64,000 nt of DNA from Paludibacteraceae bacterium (GTDB lineage: Bacteria; Bacteroidota; Bacteroidia; Bacteroidales; Paludibacteraceae), in assembly GCA_017401985.1 (NCBI GenBank), contig JAFPNK010000026.1, forward strand, positions 62,001 through 126,000, read 5' to 3'. The position numbers were made by a program, and so were the translations under genes. The notes beneath the pieces were generated by a model. It was given only the letters and a program-made list of their open reading frames with translations, searched no databases and was not told the origin of the DNA. Of this stretch, positions 47,995 to 56,612 are shown in pieces (position 1 is the stretch's first letter; each line of letters begins with the position of its first letter).

Positions 47995-50709
47995 ATGAGA
48001 AAATTTCTTTCTTTATGGATGGCTGTTGTGCTAAGCATTTGCTATTCGTTTGCAACAACCATTTATTGCCAGATGACTCAGGAATGGTGGACGGTCGACG
48101 GAGCAGCTGTAGCGGTTCACTATTGGGGCGGCACCTCGGCAGCCACCACTTGGCCCGGTGTGCGAATGAGTGCAGTTACGGGAAAAACAGGCACATGGTC
48201 CTATGATGTTCCTTCGGATGTTACGGGTCTGATGTTTGTACGTGTGAACAGTAGTGGTGCCATTGAAAACTGGGGAGCCAAGACTGCGAACCTGACGCTT
48301 CCGACTGATGGCAAGAACCTCTACATTATCACTTCCGCCAGTGCCGTATGGGGAGACCCCGGATGTACCGGCAAATGGTCAACGTATGACGTTAATGCAG
48401 CGGAAGAAACGATCGTGTCGAGTGTACCTTCGCAGGCTCCGGATGTGATGTTACAGGCATTCTACTGGGACAGTTATCCTGGAGGAAGCGGAAGTGCCTA
48501 TGGTAACACGGGTTGGGAGACCCTGCTCAATGACTCGGCAGAGTTGGGCGAGTACTTTGACTTGGTTTGGTTCCCGCCAACCAATAATGGTGACGGAACT
48601 GGATATATTCCCAAGCAGTACAGTAATCTGAACAGCGCATTTGGTAGCGAGGCTAATCTGCGTCTGCTGATTGGCTCGTTGCATAGACGTAACAGCCGTG
48701 CTGTAGCGGATATTGTCATTAACCACTGCGGTAACCGATATAATTCCTGTGATTTCTATCCATTGGATTTTGGAACGTACGGAACCTTCCAACCGGACAA
48801 TACATGGATTACAACTAATGATGAAGGTGGTTGTTCGGGCGGTTCGCATGCAGACGCAGGTTATGATGGTGAGGAGAATTATGGTTCGGCTCGTGACTGG
48901 GATCACCAGAACCCCAATGTGCAGGCTATGTGCCGTGCTTATCTGAAATGGATGAAAGACCAGGGTTTTGACGGTTGGCGTTATGACTACGGTAAGGGCT
49001 TCACGCACGATCATATTAATGACTATAACACGGCTGCCGGAGCGTATTTCTCGGTAGTGGAGTATTGGGACGGTAACCGTGATGTGCTGCAGGATCGTTT
49101 GAGCGATGCCGGTTGGAACACGATGGTGTTTGATTTCAGCACCAAGTACAATGCGCTGAACAACGGTATTTGTTCCTTTGATTATTCCAAGTGCCATGGA
49201 GCAGGTCTTCCGGGTGCCGGCAAGTCGAAATATGCCGTGACGTTCGTGGATAACCATGACACGTTCACGCGCAACGATAGTGAGTTCGGAGGCCAGAATA
49301 ACTCGATGACTGCGGGCTTGAAGGATCGTCTGCTGCAAGCGAATGCTTATATTCTGTCGATGCCGGGTATTCCGTGCGTGTTCTATCCGCATTGGGTGAC
49401 GTACAAGACCGAACTCAAGAAGATGATTGAGGCGCGTCACATGACGGGCGTTCACAGCGAGAGTGAGGTGAAGGATGAATACTACGACCAAAACGGCTAT
49501 CAGGCTACTATTGTCGGTAAGAACGGATATATTGTGCTTCAATTGGGTAACAAAGCCGGTAATGCGATTAACGATTTCACCAAGTACGCTTATGGAAACG
49601 GTTATGCTATTTGGGTACATACGAATGCACCGGTAGTGCCGGCAGATCCGACGGCTAAGTTCTATGTAGCCGGTGATAGTGCGCTGGTAGTAGATGCAGG
49701 TCTGGCTGCTGATAAGGCATGGAATGCGGATGCTATCAAGAGCGAGAGCGACACCTTAACGCTGACACTGAAGGCCGATGTGACTTATTCGCTGAAGGTG
49801 ACGCTGGACGGTACTTGGAATGATGCAAAGGGTTATAGCGACTTGACTGCTCCGGTGACCGCAGGTTTGAATAATGATAACGGAAATATTAGTTTCAAGC
49901 TGAACACGGCCGGTGAGGTGAAGGTTATCTACAAGACCGGCTTGTTCAAGTTAGAGGGTGACTTCTATGTTAAACCTGCTCCGGCGGTAATTGAAGATGG
50001 TTACTATCTCGTTGGTACGATGAATAACTGGACTCCGAAGGCAGCATACAAATTCTCGTTTGGAGAAGGATGGGATTTGACTACAGCACTTGAAGTCGGA
50101 GATGAGTTCAAGGTTGTCTCTGTATCTAACGGACAGATTACAACATGGTATCCCGGTGAAGGCGGAAATAATTATGTGGTTGGTGAGAACTTTGCCGGTT
50201 CAGCCAAAAAGGTTAGTTTCCGTCCGGATGGTCTGGGAGATGGCCCATGGTTCGAAGGTTACATCTTCGTGGAACCGAATGTTTGGAGATACGATATTTA
50301 TCTGAATACCGGTGGTGCTAACCTATGGGGTGCAGATGATGCGGAATTTGAGGCATATCCGAATTACTACGATGATTTCCCATTTATGACGCATGTAAGT
50401 GGTGATGTATATAAGATATCAATCAATATCTTTAGCACCACTATCGTATTCCAACGCGTAGATCCTATTAATATCAATCATGTTGTTTGGAACCAAACAG
50501 CCGAGTTGACTATACCGGAAGGAATGAATCTTTATACGATTACCGGATGGGGAGAGAACGACGGTTATTGGTCTAACTATGGAGATGTACCGTCAGATGT
50601 CGACCTTATTAATGACGGCGTTCAGACAGTGAAAGTGCTGCGTGACGGACAGTTACTCATTATCAAGGGAGAGAAGACGTACAACGCACAAGGACAACTG
50701 GTTAAGTAA
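47995..50709 (+). CDS. Secreted alpha-amylase (GH13) with starch-binding modules and T9SS-type tail
   Basis: A 904-residue exported starch-degrading enzyme. A signal peptide (about 1-20) is followed by an N-terminal CBM26-like module (TWPGVRMSAVTGKTGTWSY, about 25-125). The GH13 barrel has nucleophile Asp331 (DGWRYDYGKGF), acid/base Glu356 (VVEYWDG) and Asp422 (FVDNHDTFT). Two beta modules follow, one beginning YYLVGTMNNWTP (about 665), a glycogen-binding-like pattern. The last 28 residues (VKVLRDGQLLIIK, YNAQGQLVK) match the upstream protein's tail. I start at the ATG at 47995 before the signal peptide; the frame extends upstream only into the leader. It probably makes maltodextrins for the cytoplasmic glycogen enzymes. 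Confidence 0.94.
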   Translation: MRKFLSLWMAVVLSICYSFATTIYCQMTQEWWTVDGAAVAVHYWGGTSAATTWPGVRMSAVTGKTGTWSYDVPSDVTGLMFVRVNSSGAIENWGAKTANLTLPTDGKNLYIITSASAVWGDPGCTGKWSTYDVNAAEETIVSSVPSQAPDVMLQAFYWDSYPGGSGSAYGNTGWETLLNDSAELGEYFDLVWFPPTNNGDGTGYIPKQYSNLNSAFGSEANLRLLIGSLHRRNSRAVADIVINHCGNRYNSCDFYPLDFGTYGTFQPDNTWITTNDEGGCSGGSHADAGYDGEENYGSARDWDHQNPNVQAMCRAYLKWMKDQGFDGWRYDYGKGFTHDHINDYNTAAGAYFSVVEYWDGNRDVLQDRLSDAGWNTMVFDFSTKYNALNNGICSFDYSKCHGAGLPGAGKSKYAVTFVDNHDTFTRNDSEFGGQNNSMTAGLKDRLLQANAYILSMPGIPCVFYPHWVTYKTELKKMIEARHMTGVHSESEVKDEYYDQNGYQATIVGKNGYIVLQLGNKAGNAINDFTKYAYGNGYAIWVHTNAPVVPADPTAKFYVAGDSALVVDAGLAADKAWNADAIKSESDTLTLTLKADVTYSLKVTLDGTWNDAKGYSDLTAPVTAGLNNDNGNISFKLNTAGEVKVIYKTGLFKLEGDFYVKPAPAVIEDGYYLVGTMNNWTPKAAYKFSFGEGWDLTTALEVGDEFKVVSVSNGQITTWYPGEGGNNYVVGENFAGSAKKVSFRPDGLGDGPWFEGYIFVEPNVWRYDIYLNTGGANLWGADDAEFEAYPNYYDDFPFMTHVSGDVYKISINIFSTTIVFQRVDPININHVVWNQTAELTIPEGMNLYTITGWGENDGYWSNYGDVPSDVDLINDGVQTVKVLRDGQLLIIKGEKTYNAQGQLVK

Positions 50710-50734
50710 GGTTTAACGATTAAGGTTTAAAGGA

Positions 50735-50763
50735 GAGGGACGCCGTGTGGCGCCCCTCTTTTG
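50735..50763 (+). terminator. Rho-independent terminator after the alpha-amylase
   Basis: Stem GAGGGACGCC (50735-50744) / GGCGCCCCTC (50749-50758) with one mismatch and loop GTGT, followed by TTTT. Confidence 0.85.
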
Positions 50764-50818
50764 GTTTGTCGTAAAACCGGATAATGTAATGACGGTATTA
50801 CGGAATTACGAAAGGTTT

Positions 50819-52243
50819 TTATTCTTGCGCTGCTTTGCGAATGAGCGGAACGATCTCGGTGTTATCGTGCCATCCGGTGAATTGCTCAGCGCCTTTGCCG
50901 ATCGCGAAGATAGGAACGGCGTGTGCTGTGTGAGCACGTGTGGTCCAACCGACGTGTGCTTTCTTGTTCAGCAGCGCGATGCCTGCTTTGCCCAGTGCAT
51001 TGATGGTCTTGTACATCGTCTTGGTGTCTTTGCTTTTCTTCGCGCAAGCGGCTTTGTACAGTTCTTTGAGTTTCTTCTCTTCGCTCTTGCTGATCTCTAC
51101 TTTGTCCCAGAAACCTAATTGCTCGCGGTAAATCTGCTGCACTTGTTCCCAGCTTGGTTTCTTGTTGTCATTGAACAGTTGTGTGAACAGATCACTTAAG
51201 ATCCAAGCAGAGCATTTCTGGTTTTGCAGGATCTCCAAGTTGAGCGTATAATCGCTGTTGCCCAAAGCCAGTCCGCCTGTTTCGTGATCTGCAGTTACGA
51301 TGATGAGCGTCTCTTCCGGGTGCTCCAGATAGAATTGGTAAGCCACTTTCATTGCGGCATTCATGTCCCATACTTCTCCGAAAGCCGTAGCGGCGTCATC
51401 GCCGTGGCTGGCATAGTCAATCATACCGCCTTCAATCATCATGAAGAAGCGGTCGTAGCGTTTCTCGAGGAAGGGGATAGCCGTGCTGACTATCTGTGCC
51501 AAGGTTAGGTCGTCTTCTTTGCGGTCGATGGCGTAGGGGAGGTTGCTGCCGTGTTGCGCTCCTTGGTCATCGTTTTTCTGAACGAGGATCATTTTTTCTC
51601 CCATCAGGCTTTTGCCGCCAACGGTTCCGGAGGTTAGAATCTCCTGCGCTTCTGCGTATCCGTGCGCAATCGTGTAACCGCTCTGTTCCGCCAAACGGTA
51701 CAGATTATCCTCCTGGTCATCTTTCTCTCCTTGCGGGTAGTGGAAACCGGCACCGCCGAAAAAATCGAATTGGCTGCTGATCAGTTGGCCTCCTATTTTA
51801 TAATACTCGTCGCGGTCGGGCACGTGTGCGTAAAAAGCGGCCGGCGTGGCGTGGTCGATGGCTACGGTCGTCATGATGCCGATTCCCCAACCTTCTTCTT
51901 TGAGTTCTTCCGCAATCGTTTTTAGTTCGCTGCCATTCGCGTCCAGTCCCAGCGTGCCGTTATTGGTCTTGCTGCCTGTGGCCAGACAGGTGCCGGCTGC
52001 TGAGGAATCTGTGATGCCATTGCTCGCGGAGAACGAGGAGGCGTGGCCGGAATACGGGAAAGTGGTCATGAGCGTCTGTACGCGTCCCAGGGGTCTGCCT
52101 TGAATGGCCGACTGGTACATCTCTGTTCCCAGAACCTGGTTGGCGCCCATGCCGTCGCCGATGAAGTAGAATACGTACTTTGCTTGTGCAAAAAGTGACA
52201 AGGTGACAAAGTACAATGTACAAAGTAATAAGATTCGTTTCAT
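50819..52243 (-). CDS. Alkaline phosphatase
   Basis: A 474-residue periplasmic phosphomonoesterase. The signal peptide MKRILLLCTLYFVTLSLFAQ is followed by the family start YVFYFIGDGMGANQV. The phosphorylated serine lies in GITDSSAAGTCLATG, and zinc ligands in EGGMIDYASHGDDA (Asp, His) and VTADHETGGLALG (Asp, His). A metal-site histidine near the end is in HTAHAVPIFAIG. Much of the signal peptide is encoded by a heptamer array (52198-52226). It is the last gene of the DUF5063 - exonuclease - phosphatase run and overlaps the exonuclease gene by 4 bases. Confidence 0.95.
   Translation of the reverse strand: MKRILLLCTLYFVTLSLFAQAKYVFYFIGDGMGANQVLGTEMYQSAIQGRPLGRVQTLMTTFPYSGHASSFSASNGITDSSAAGTCLATGSKTNNGTLGLDANGSELKTIAEELKEEGWGIGIMTTVAIDHATPAAFYAHVPDRDEYYKIGGQLISSQFDFFGGAGFHYPQGEKDDQEDNLYRLAEQSGYTIAHGYAEAQEILTSGTVGGKSLMGEKMILVQKNDDQGAQHGSNLPYAIDRKEDDLTLAQIVSTAIPFLEKRYDRFFMMIEGGMIDYASHGDDAATAFGEVWDMNAAMKVAYQFYLEHPEETLIIVTADHETGGLALGNSDYTLNLEILQNQKCSAWILSDLFTQLFNDNKKPSWEQVQQIYREQLGFWDKVEISKSEEKKLKELYKAACAKKSKDTKTMYKTINALGKAGIALLNKKAHVGWTTRAHTAHAVPIFAIGKGAEQFTGWHDNTEIVPLIRKAAQE
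52198..52226. repeat. Heptamer array inside the alkaline phosphatase signal peptide
   Basis: ACAAGGT, (G)ACAAAGT, ACAATGT, ACAAAGT on the plus strand. On the coding strand it reads as hydrophobic codons for the signal-peptide core (CTLYFVTL). Confidence 0.75.
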
Positions 52244-53058
52244 TTCGTTGTATCGGTTGATGTTTGTTTCTTTTTGCGTGCAGACTGGCGCTGCCGTTTG
52301 CGTTTACGCGCTTCTCTGCGCCTCTGTGCCTGATGGGCTTTCCGTTCTTCCGGTGTCAAGTGAGGCGGCGGTTCGATGCCTTGTTCGCGCAAGCGCTGGT
52401 CTTGTATTTGCTGCTGATGCTCAATCATCCGCTCTTTCTCTTCCTGTTTGAGCGTCGCTACCGCTTGTTCCGGTAGCGGTTCGTGTGCCATCAGATCTTC
52501 GTAGATAAGCAGTGTGGCCCATGCGTCTGTGCTGGCATAGCGAGCCTGTTCCGGGGTAAGATGGCTGTTCTCCCAATTGGTGAGTTGTTGCGCTTTGGAT
52601 ATTTTTTTGCCGAAGCAGATAGCAAACAGTTTCTGCAGTCCCAGTTCCAGTATGCCGTATCGCGCTACGATGGACTGCACGTCGATGCAGTTAGCCGGAG
52701 TGAATTCGCGTCTGCGTCTAAGTCCGTTGATATCATCTTTGAATGCCAGTCCCACTTTGCGAATCTTCGGGTCGGCAAATATATCCGCCAGTTCTTGCGG
52801 CATACCGGTGTGCGTCAGTCGGAAGAGGTAACAGCGCTCATGGCTGGCAATCTGTACGAGAGCGGTAGGGTAGTGTATGCCGCGTTGAAAACTGGGTCGC
52901 GCTTCCGTGTCCACACCCAGCACCCGCTGCGTTTTGAGATAAACCACCGCATCCGCTACTTGCTCTTCGTGATCGACTACAATCACTTCGCCTTCAAACG
53001 CCACGAGCGGCAGCGCCTGGAGTTCTTCTTTACTAATATGTTGCGGATACTGATTCAT
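52240..53058 (-). CDS. DEDDy 3'-5' exonuclease (RNase D-like) with basic tail
   Basis: A 272-residue protein. The exonuclease domain (about 18-205) shows the DEDDy residues: VDTEARPSFQRG (Asp, Glu), GLAFKDDINGL (Asp) and YASTDAWATLLIYE (Tyr, Asp). There is no HRDC domain. Instead the last 65 residues are highly charged and end in an Arg/Lys-rich stretch (RRREARKRKRQRQSARKKKQ), a likely nucleic-acid-binding tail. It acts on RNA or DNA 3' ends; which one is unknown. Its start overlaps the DUF5063 gene by 26 bases. Confidence 0.9.
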   Translation of the reverse strand: MNQYPQHISKEELQALPLVAFEGEVIVVDHEEQVADAVVYLKTQRVLGVDTEARPSFQRGIHYPTALVQIASHERCYLFRLTHTGMPQELADIFADPKIRKVGLAFKDDINGLRRRREFTPANCIDVQSIVARYGILELGLQKLFAICFGKKISKAQQLTNWENSHLTPEQARYASTDAWATLLIYEDLMAHEPLPEQAVATLKQEEKERMIEHQQQIQDQRLREQGIEPPPHLTPEERKAHQAQRRREARKRKRQRQSARKKKQTSTDTTK

Positions 53059-53539
53059 GCAAAGCGCGCATTACGACTAATACTTTTTGTCCCCAGTGTG
53101 CCTCAAAAGCCTCCCGGCATACCACCACCGCATCGTGCATGATATCCTCCTGTTCCGTTTGGAATGCAGCAGCAAGGTCTTTGAGTTCCTGATAGATATC
53201 CGCCAGCCCTTCGGAGATGTACGCGGTACGTATCTCGTCCGTGTAAATACCCTGATCCACGAACACGTCCAGATAAGCATCGTCTTGGCCCAACAGGTCC
53301 CTCATGCCGATTAACACATAGTTGTAATCTTCCTCCGTGACGAAGCGTTGCGGTTCATCTTCCAGGATCGCTTCCGACTTCTCCAACAACCGTGCTCTAA
53401 GGTAAAGCACAGGTAATAATCGTAGCATCTGTTCGCGCCATTCGTTGCGCTCATGCTCACCAGCGTGCTCAATCAGCAGGCAGGTCTGTGCAGCCGCAGT
53501 AACGAAGGCAATCGTGCTGTCATTATAGATATATTTCAT
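53033..53539 (-). CDS. DUF5063-like protein
   Basis: A 168-residue, all-helical soluble protein. Conserved-looking stretches are FVTAAAQTCLLIEHAGEHER, LLPVLYLRARLLEK, VTEEDYNYVLIGMRDLLGQD and AYISEGLADIYQELKDLAAAF. This pattern is widespread in Bacteroidota next to 3'-5' exonuclease genes and is annotated as DUF5063 as far as I recall. The function is unknown; the 26-base overlap with the exonuclease gene suggests a linked role. Confidence 0.85.
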   Translation of the reverse strand: MKYIYNDSTIAFVTAAAQTCLLIEHAGEHERNEWREQMLRLLPVLYLRARLLEKSEAILEDEPQRFVTEEDYNYVLIGMRDLLGQDDAYLDVFVDQGIYTDEIRTAYISEGLADIYQELKDLAAAFQTEQEDIMHDAVVVCREAFEAHWGQKVLVVMRALHESVSATY

Positions 53540-53572
53540 GCCCTAATTTAATAAAAACGGTGCAAAATTAAT

Positions 53573-53580
53573 GAAAAATT
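53573..53580 (-). promoter_or_regulatory. Possible -7 box for the DUF5063 operon
   Basis: TAATTTTG on the minus strand, 33 bases before the start codon. No good -33 box lies 20 bases upstream. Confidence 0.45.
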
Positions 53581-53619
53581 TCTTATTACGCAAGTAATCG
53601 TTAAATTTTTAGATATTTT

Positions 53620-53651
53620 TTTGCATATATGCAAATTTTGTAGTATCTTTG
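53620..53651 (+). promoter_or_regulatory. Promoter for the coiled-coil protein - upp - vanZ - dprA run
   Basis: TTTG (53620-53623), 20 bases, TATCTTTG (53644-53651). The -33 region is the perfect palindrome TTTGCATATATGCAAA (53620-53635). Confidence 0.82.
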
Positions 53652-53674
53652 CAGCGTTTTTAAAATTGGTATCT

Positions 53675-54316
53675 ATGAGAAAAATATTTGTTTTGGCCTT
53701 TATGGCAATGAGTATGAGTTTGATGGCGCAGCATGTTACTCCGCTGTCTATTCAGGTGGCTGATTTGAAGTTGGATTCCCTTCGCGCTTTGTATCACTCG
53801 GAGCCGACGATGTACCGCGCTTCGCTGGACGTAGTTGCGCAGCAGTATGAGCGTACAGCCGAGGAGTTGAAGAAGGCTGAGGCGGAGTTGAAGGCTGAGC
53901 AGGCTCATGCCATGGAGATAGAGAACGCACTCAAAGAGGCAACCAAGATGGCCGCTTCGCTCAAGAAGCTGTATGCCAAAGAGGAGGCTGAACTCAAAGC
54001 GATGCAGAAAGTGGTTGAGAAGCAGCAGCGTGCGCTGAACAAGCAGAAAGCGCTGAACGATGCTAATCGCGAGAACTATAGCCAAATTCTGGAGCAGCAG
54101 CAGACCCAGTTGGGCAACTCGTTGCGCGAATTGGCGGAGCGTCTGCGCGGTGTAACCGAGATGGAGACGTCTATTCAATCCAGCCAGACCGCACTGTTGG
54201 CTTATAAGAATGAGGTGGATCAAAAAGCCGCAGAGTTGGCTGCCCTGACAGCGCAATACAAAGAGCGTCTGGCTATTCTTAAAGCAGAGCAGAAATCCGC
54301 TAAAATGATGCAATAA
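53675..54316 (+). CDS. Secreted coiled-coil protein
   Basis: A 213-residue exported protein. The signal peptide (about 1-19, MRKIFVLAFMAMSMSLMAQ) is followed by a short linker and a long alpha-helical coiled coil from about 55 to the end, with dense Ala, Glu, Lys and Gln (EELKKAEAELKAEQAHAMEI, KQQRALNKQKALNDANRENY). There is no membrane or catalytic domain. It is probably a periplasmic or envelope spacer protein, but I cannot name it. The ATG at 53675 is chosen because it begins the signal peptide. upp follows two bases after its stop. Confidence 0.82.
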   Translation: MRKIFVLAFMAMSMSLMAQHVTPLSIQVADLKLDSLRALYHSEPTMYRASLDVVAQQYERTAEELKKAEAELKAEQAHAMEIENALKEATKMAASLKKLYAKEEAELKAMQKVVEKQQRALNKQKALNDANRENYSQILEQQQTQLGNSLRELAERLRGVTEMETSIQSSQTALLAYKNEVDQKAAELAALTAQYKERLAILKAEQKSAKMMQ

Positions 54317-54317
54317 T

Positions 54318-55004
54318 ATGAAAGTCATCAATCTTTCCGAGCACAACAGCGTGCTCAATCAGTACCTGCGCGAGATTCGCGATGTGAATATCCAGAAGGA
54401 CTCTCTTCGTTTCCGCAGAAACATAGAGCGCATAGGCGAGTTCATGGCCATGGAGGTGAGCAAAGTGCTGGACTATGAGCAGACAGAGGTGCAGACACCG
54501 CTGGCGTCTGCTACGGTTAATACGATCAGTGATCAATTGGTACTGGCTACTATCCTGCGTGCCGGCATGCCGTTGCATCAAGGTTTCTTGAATGTGTTCG
54601 ATCGCGCGGAGAATGCTTTCTTAAGCGCCTATCGTCGTGTCGGACGTAATGTGCACGGGGAAGAGCAATTGGAGATCGTAGCGGAGTATATGGCCGCGCC
54701 GGCGATTGACGGCAAGGTGCTGATTGTAGCCGATCCGATGCTGGCAACCGGTATGTCGATGGAGGTGGGCTATCTGGCGCTTCTGCGTCACGGCAAACCC
54801 AAACACACGCATCTGTGCTGCACGATAGGTACGCCGCAGGCGATTGATTGTCTGCGCAAATCGCTGGGCGACAGCGAGGATATTACCCTTTGGTGCGCAG
54901 CGATTGATCCGGTGCTGAACGAGAAGAAATATATTGTGCCGGGGTTAGGTGACGCCGGTGATTTGTGTTACGGAACTAAAATACATTTGTCCGATCGCAA
55001 CTAA
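54318..55004 (+). CDS. upp: Uracil phosphoribosyltransferase
   Basis: A 228-residue salvage enzyme making UMP from uracil and PRPP. KDSLRFRRNIERIGEFMAMEVS, LATILRAGMPLHQGFLNVF and the PRPP loop IVADPMLATGMSM are diagnostic. The uracil-binding end is YIVPGLGDAGDLCYGTK. It is slightly longer than many relatives but matches Bacteroidota forms. It lies between a secreted coiled-coil protein and a VanZ-like gene, with no obvious functional tie. Confidence 0.96.
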   Translation: MKVINLSEHNSVLNQYLREIRDVNIQKDSLRFRRNIERIGEFMAMEVSKVLDYEQTEVQTPLASATVNTISDQLVLATILRAGMPLHQGFLNVFDRAENAFLSAYRRVGRNVHGEEQLEIVAEYMAAPAIDGKVLIVADPMLATGMSMEVGYLALLRHGKPKHTHLCCTIGTPQAIDCLRKSLGDSEDITLWCAAIDPVLNEKKYIVPGLGDAGDLCYGTKIHLSDRN

Positions 55005-55014
55005 AAAAAGTTAT

Positions 55015-55377
55015 ATGGCTTTTATGCCTGCGGCCTTGATTGCTGCAGGCATAGCAGTAGCCAGTCTGTGGGAGTATCCTTGTTTTCCGGACGGCTTTGC
55101 GGGCAGTGATAAACTGCTGCACGGTTTGATGTATGCCTTGCTGTCTGCGGCGTTGATGGGCGGCTTTGTACTTATTCGCCAAGCGCGCATAACGACTTAT
55201 GTCTATACCGTGCTGGCCACAGCCGCCTACGGTGCAATCATGGAGCTGCTGCAGCATTTCTGCACGTCTTCCCGCACCGGTGAACTGGCGGATGTGTATG
55301 CCGACTGTCTCGGCGCTTTCATCGGGGTGCTGGTTATTGCGCTTCTTTATTACGGCCGTCGCCGTGTGAAACGTTAA
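55015..55377 (+). CDS. VanZ-like membrane protein
   Basis: A 120-residue protein with four predicted helices (about 3-20, 33-50, 58-80, 97-114). The VanZ hallmarks are GSDKLLHGLMYALLSA and AYGAIMELLQHF followed by DVYADCLGAFIGV. The family's biochemical role is unknown apart from teicoplanin-resistance association in enterococci. The start at 55015 (ATGGCTTTTATGCCTGC) is the first ATG after the upp stop. dprA follows in the same frame 21 bases after its stop. Confidence 0.88.
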   Translation: MAFMPAALIAAGIAVASLWEYPCFPDGFAGSDKLLHGLMYALLSAALMGGFVLIRQARITTYVYTVLATAAYGAIMELLQHFCTSSRTGELADVYADCLGAFIGVLVIALLYYGRRRVKR

Positions 55378-55390
55378 CGCTTAAATCGAT

Positions 55391-55420
55391 CTTGTCACTT
55401 GTCAAATTGCCAATTTGACA
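55391..55420. repeat. Perfect palindrome and heptamers at the dprA start
   Basis: TGTCAAATTG (55400-55409) and CAATTTGACA (55411-55420) are perfect inverted repeats around one C. They follow two CTTGTCA heptamers (55391-55404). The TTG start codon of dprA (55399-55401) lies inside, so an mRNA hairpin here would hide the start, or the palindrome may be an operator. Confidence 0.8.
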
Positions 55421-56472
55421 TAGCTCTCAGTCTTCTCTTCCGTACTCGGTTACGGAAGTCGTTGGCTTTAATCGACCACTATGGGTCGGCTGAGGCGGCG
55501 TGGGCGCATCTGCATGAGCCGGGGATGGAGGATTGTCTTGAACGGGCTCGGAAGGAGATGGAGTGGGCGGAAAAGCACGGGATTCGTATATGGACTCTGG
55601 CGGATGATGATTATCCGTGGCGGCTCAAACAATGCCCGGACAAACCCATTGTGCTGTACGGTAAGGGCAATATAGAGCCTTCGACCGGCCATTTCGTCAG
55701 CATTGTTGGCACCCGTCGTCCTACGGAGCACGGCAAAGAGATCACACGGCGGTTGGTGCGCGATTTGCATGAGCGTTTGGAACAAGTCACGATTGTCAGC
55801 GGCGGCGCTTACGGTATCGATATAGCGGCGCATCGTGCGGCCATCGAGTTCGGAGTGCCGACCCTTATTATCCCTGCGCACGGACTGGATCGTATCTATC
55901 CGTATCAGCACCGCAAGGATGCCATCGATGCCTTGGCGCAAGGCGGATTGCTGACGGAGTTCCCTTCGGGAACGGAACCGTTGCCTGCTTATTTTCTGCA
56001 GCGTAACCGTATTGTAGCCGGTTTGGCGGACGCGGTAGTCGTGGTGGAGAGTCGTGAAAAAGGCGGCAGCCTCGTTACGGCGAATATGGCCGTGGATTAC
56101 AACCGCGAATTGTTCACTTTCCCCGGACGGCCTGAAGATGAGTCCTCGCGAGGATGCAATAACCTTATTCGGGCGAATAAAGCGCACTTGATTGACAGCG
56201 CGGACGACCTGATTGATATCATGGAGTGGAAGACCCGCGATGCGGCGCAGCAACCGCTGCAAACGACGATGGTCGGGCTGCTGGGCGATCTGAATCCGCT
56301 GCAACAGACCCTGCTGGAAAAACTGCAGGAGGCGGAGGATGGGCTGAATATCAATTTTATGGTGATGGAGACAGAGGCCCCGTACGAAGCCGTGGCTTCC
56401 GAATTGGTGATGCTTGAGTTGCAAGGACTTGTTCGTTCACTTCCCGGGGGCGTTTATAGGTTTGTTGGGTAA
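55399..56472 (+). CDS. dprA: DNA processing / recombination-mediator protein DprA
   Basis: A 357-residue protein that loads RecA on incoming single-stranded DNA in transformation. The Rossmann-like core carries FVSIVGTRRPTEHGKEI, VTIVSGGAYGIDIAAHRAA, IIPAHGLDRIYPYQHR, FLQRNRIVAGLADAVVVVE and GSLVTANMAVDYNRELFTFPG. A C-terminal winged-helix part (about 295-357) ends the protein. No ATG fits the N-terminus; the only practical start is the TTG at 55399, in frame with the vanZ stop upstream. ComEC and a ComEA-like gene are also in the window. Confidence 0.93.
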   Translation: MSNCQFDIALSLLFRTRLRKSLALIDHYGSAEAAWAHLHEPGMEDCLERARKEMEWAEKHGIRIWTLADDDYPWRLKQCPDKPIVLYGKGNIEPSTGHFVSIVGTRRPTEHGKEITRRLVRDLHERLEQVTIVSGGAYGIDIAAHRAAIEFGVPTLIIPAHGLDRIYPYQHRKDAIDALAQGGLLTEFPSGTEPLPAYFLQRNRIVAGLADAVVVVESREKGGSLVTANMAVDYNRELFTFPGRPEDESSRGCNNLIRANKAHLIDSADDLIDIMEWKTRDAAQQPLQTTMVGLLGDLNPLQQTLLEKLQEAEDGLNINFMVMETEAPYEAVASELVMLELQGLVRSLPGGVYRFVG

Positions 56473-56488
56473 TATGCAAAAAATTGAA

Positions 56489-56554
56489 GTAACTTCGAGG
56501 ACACCGACATTGCTTTTGCAATCCCACCTCGAAGTTACGTTCGCACATTCGTGC
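56489..56554. other. Structured intergenic element after dprA
   Basis: A perfect 12-base stem GTAACTTCGAGG (56489-56500) / CCTCGAAGTTAC (56527-56538) encloses an inner hairpin ATTGC-TTTT-GCAAT (56509-56522). A third hairpin GCAC-ATTC-GTGC (56543-56554) follows. There is no T-run on either side as a normal terminator would have. It could be a non-coding RNA, a processed 3' end or a mobile palindrome. Confidence 0.75.
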
Positions 56555-56612
56555 AAATAACAATCCTGTTTAGTTGAAAACAACAAATAAATTTGATTTT
56601 TTAACTAAAAGT

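Noticed and set aside
48451..49620. Open frame of 389 codons opposite the secreted amylase
   Set aside because: Antisense of the catalytic domain; Ile/Thr/Arg-rich with no motif.
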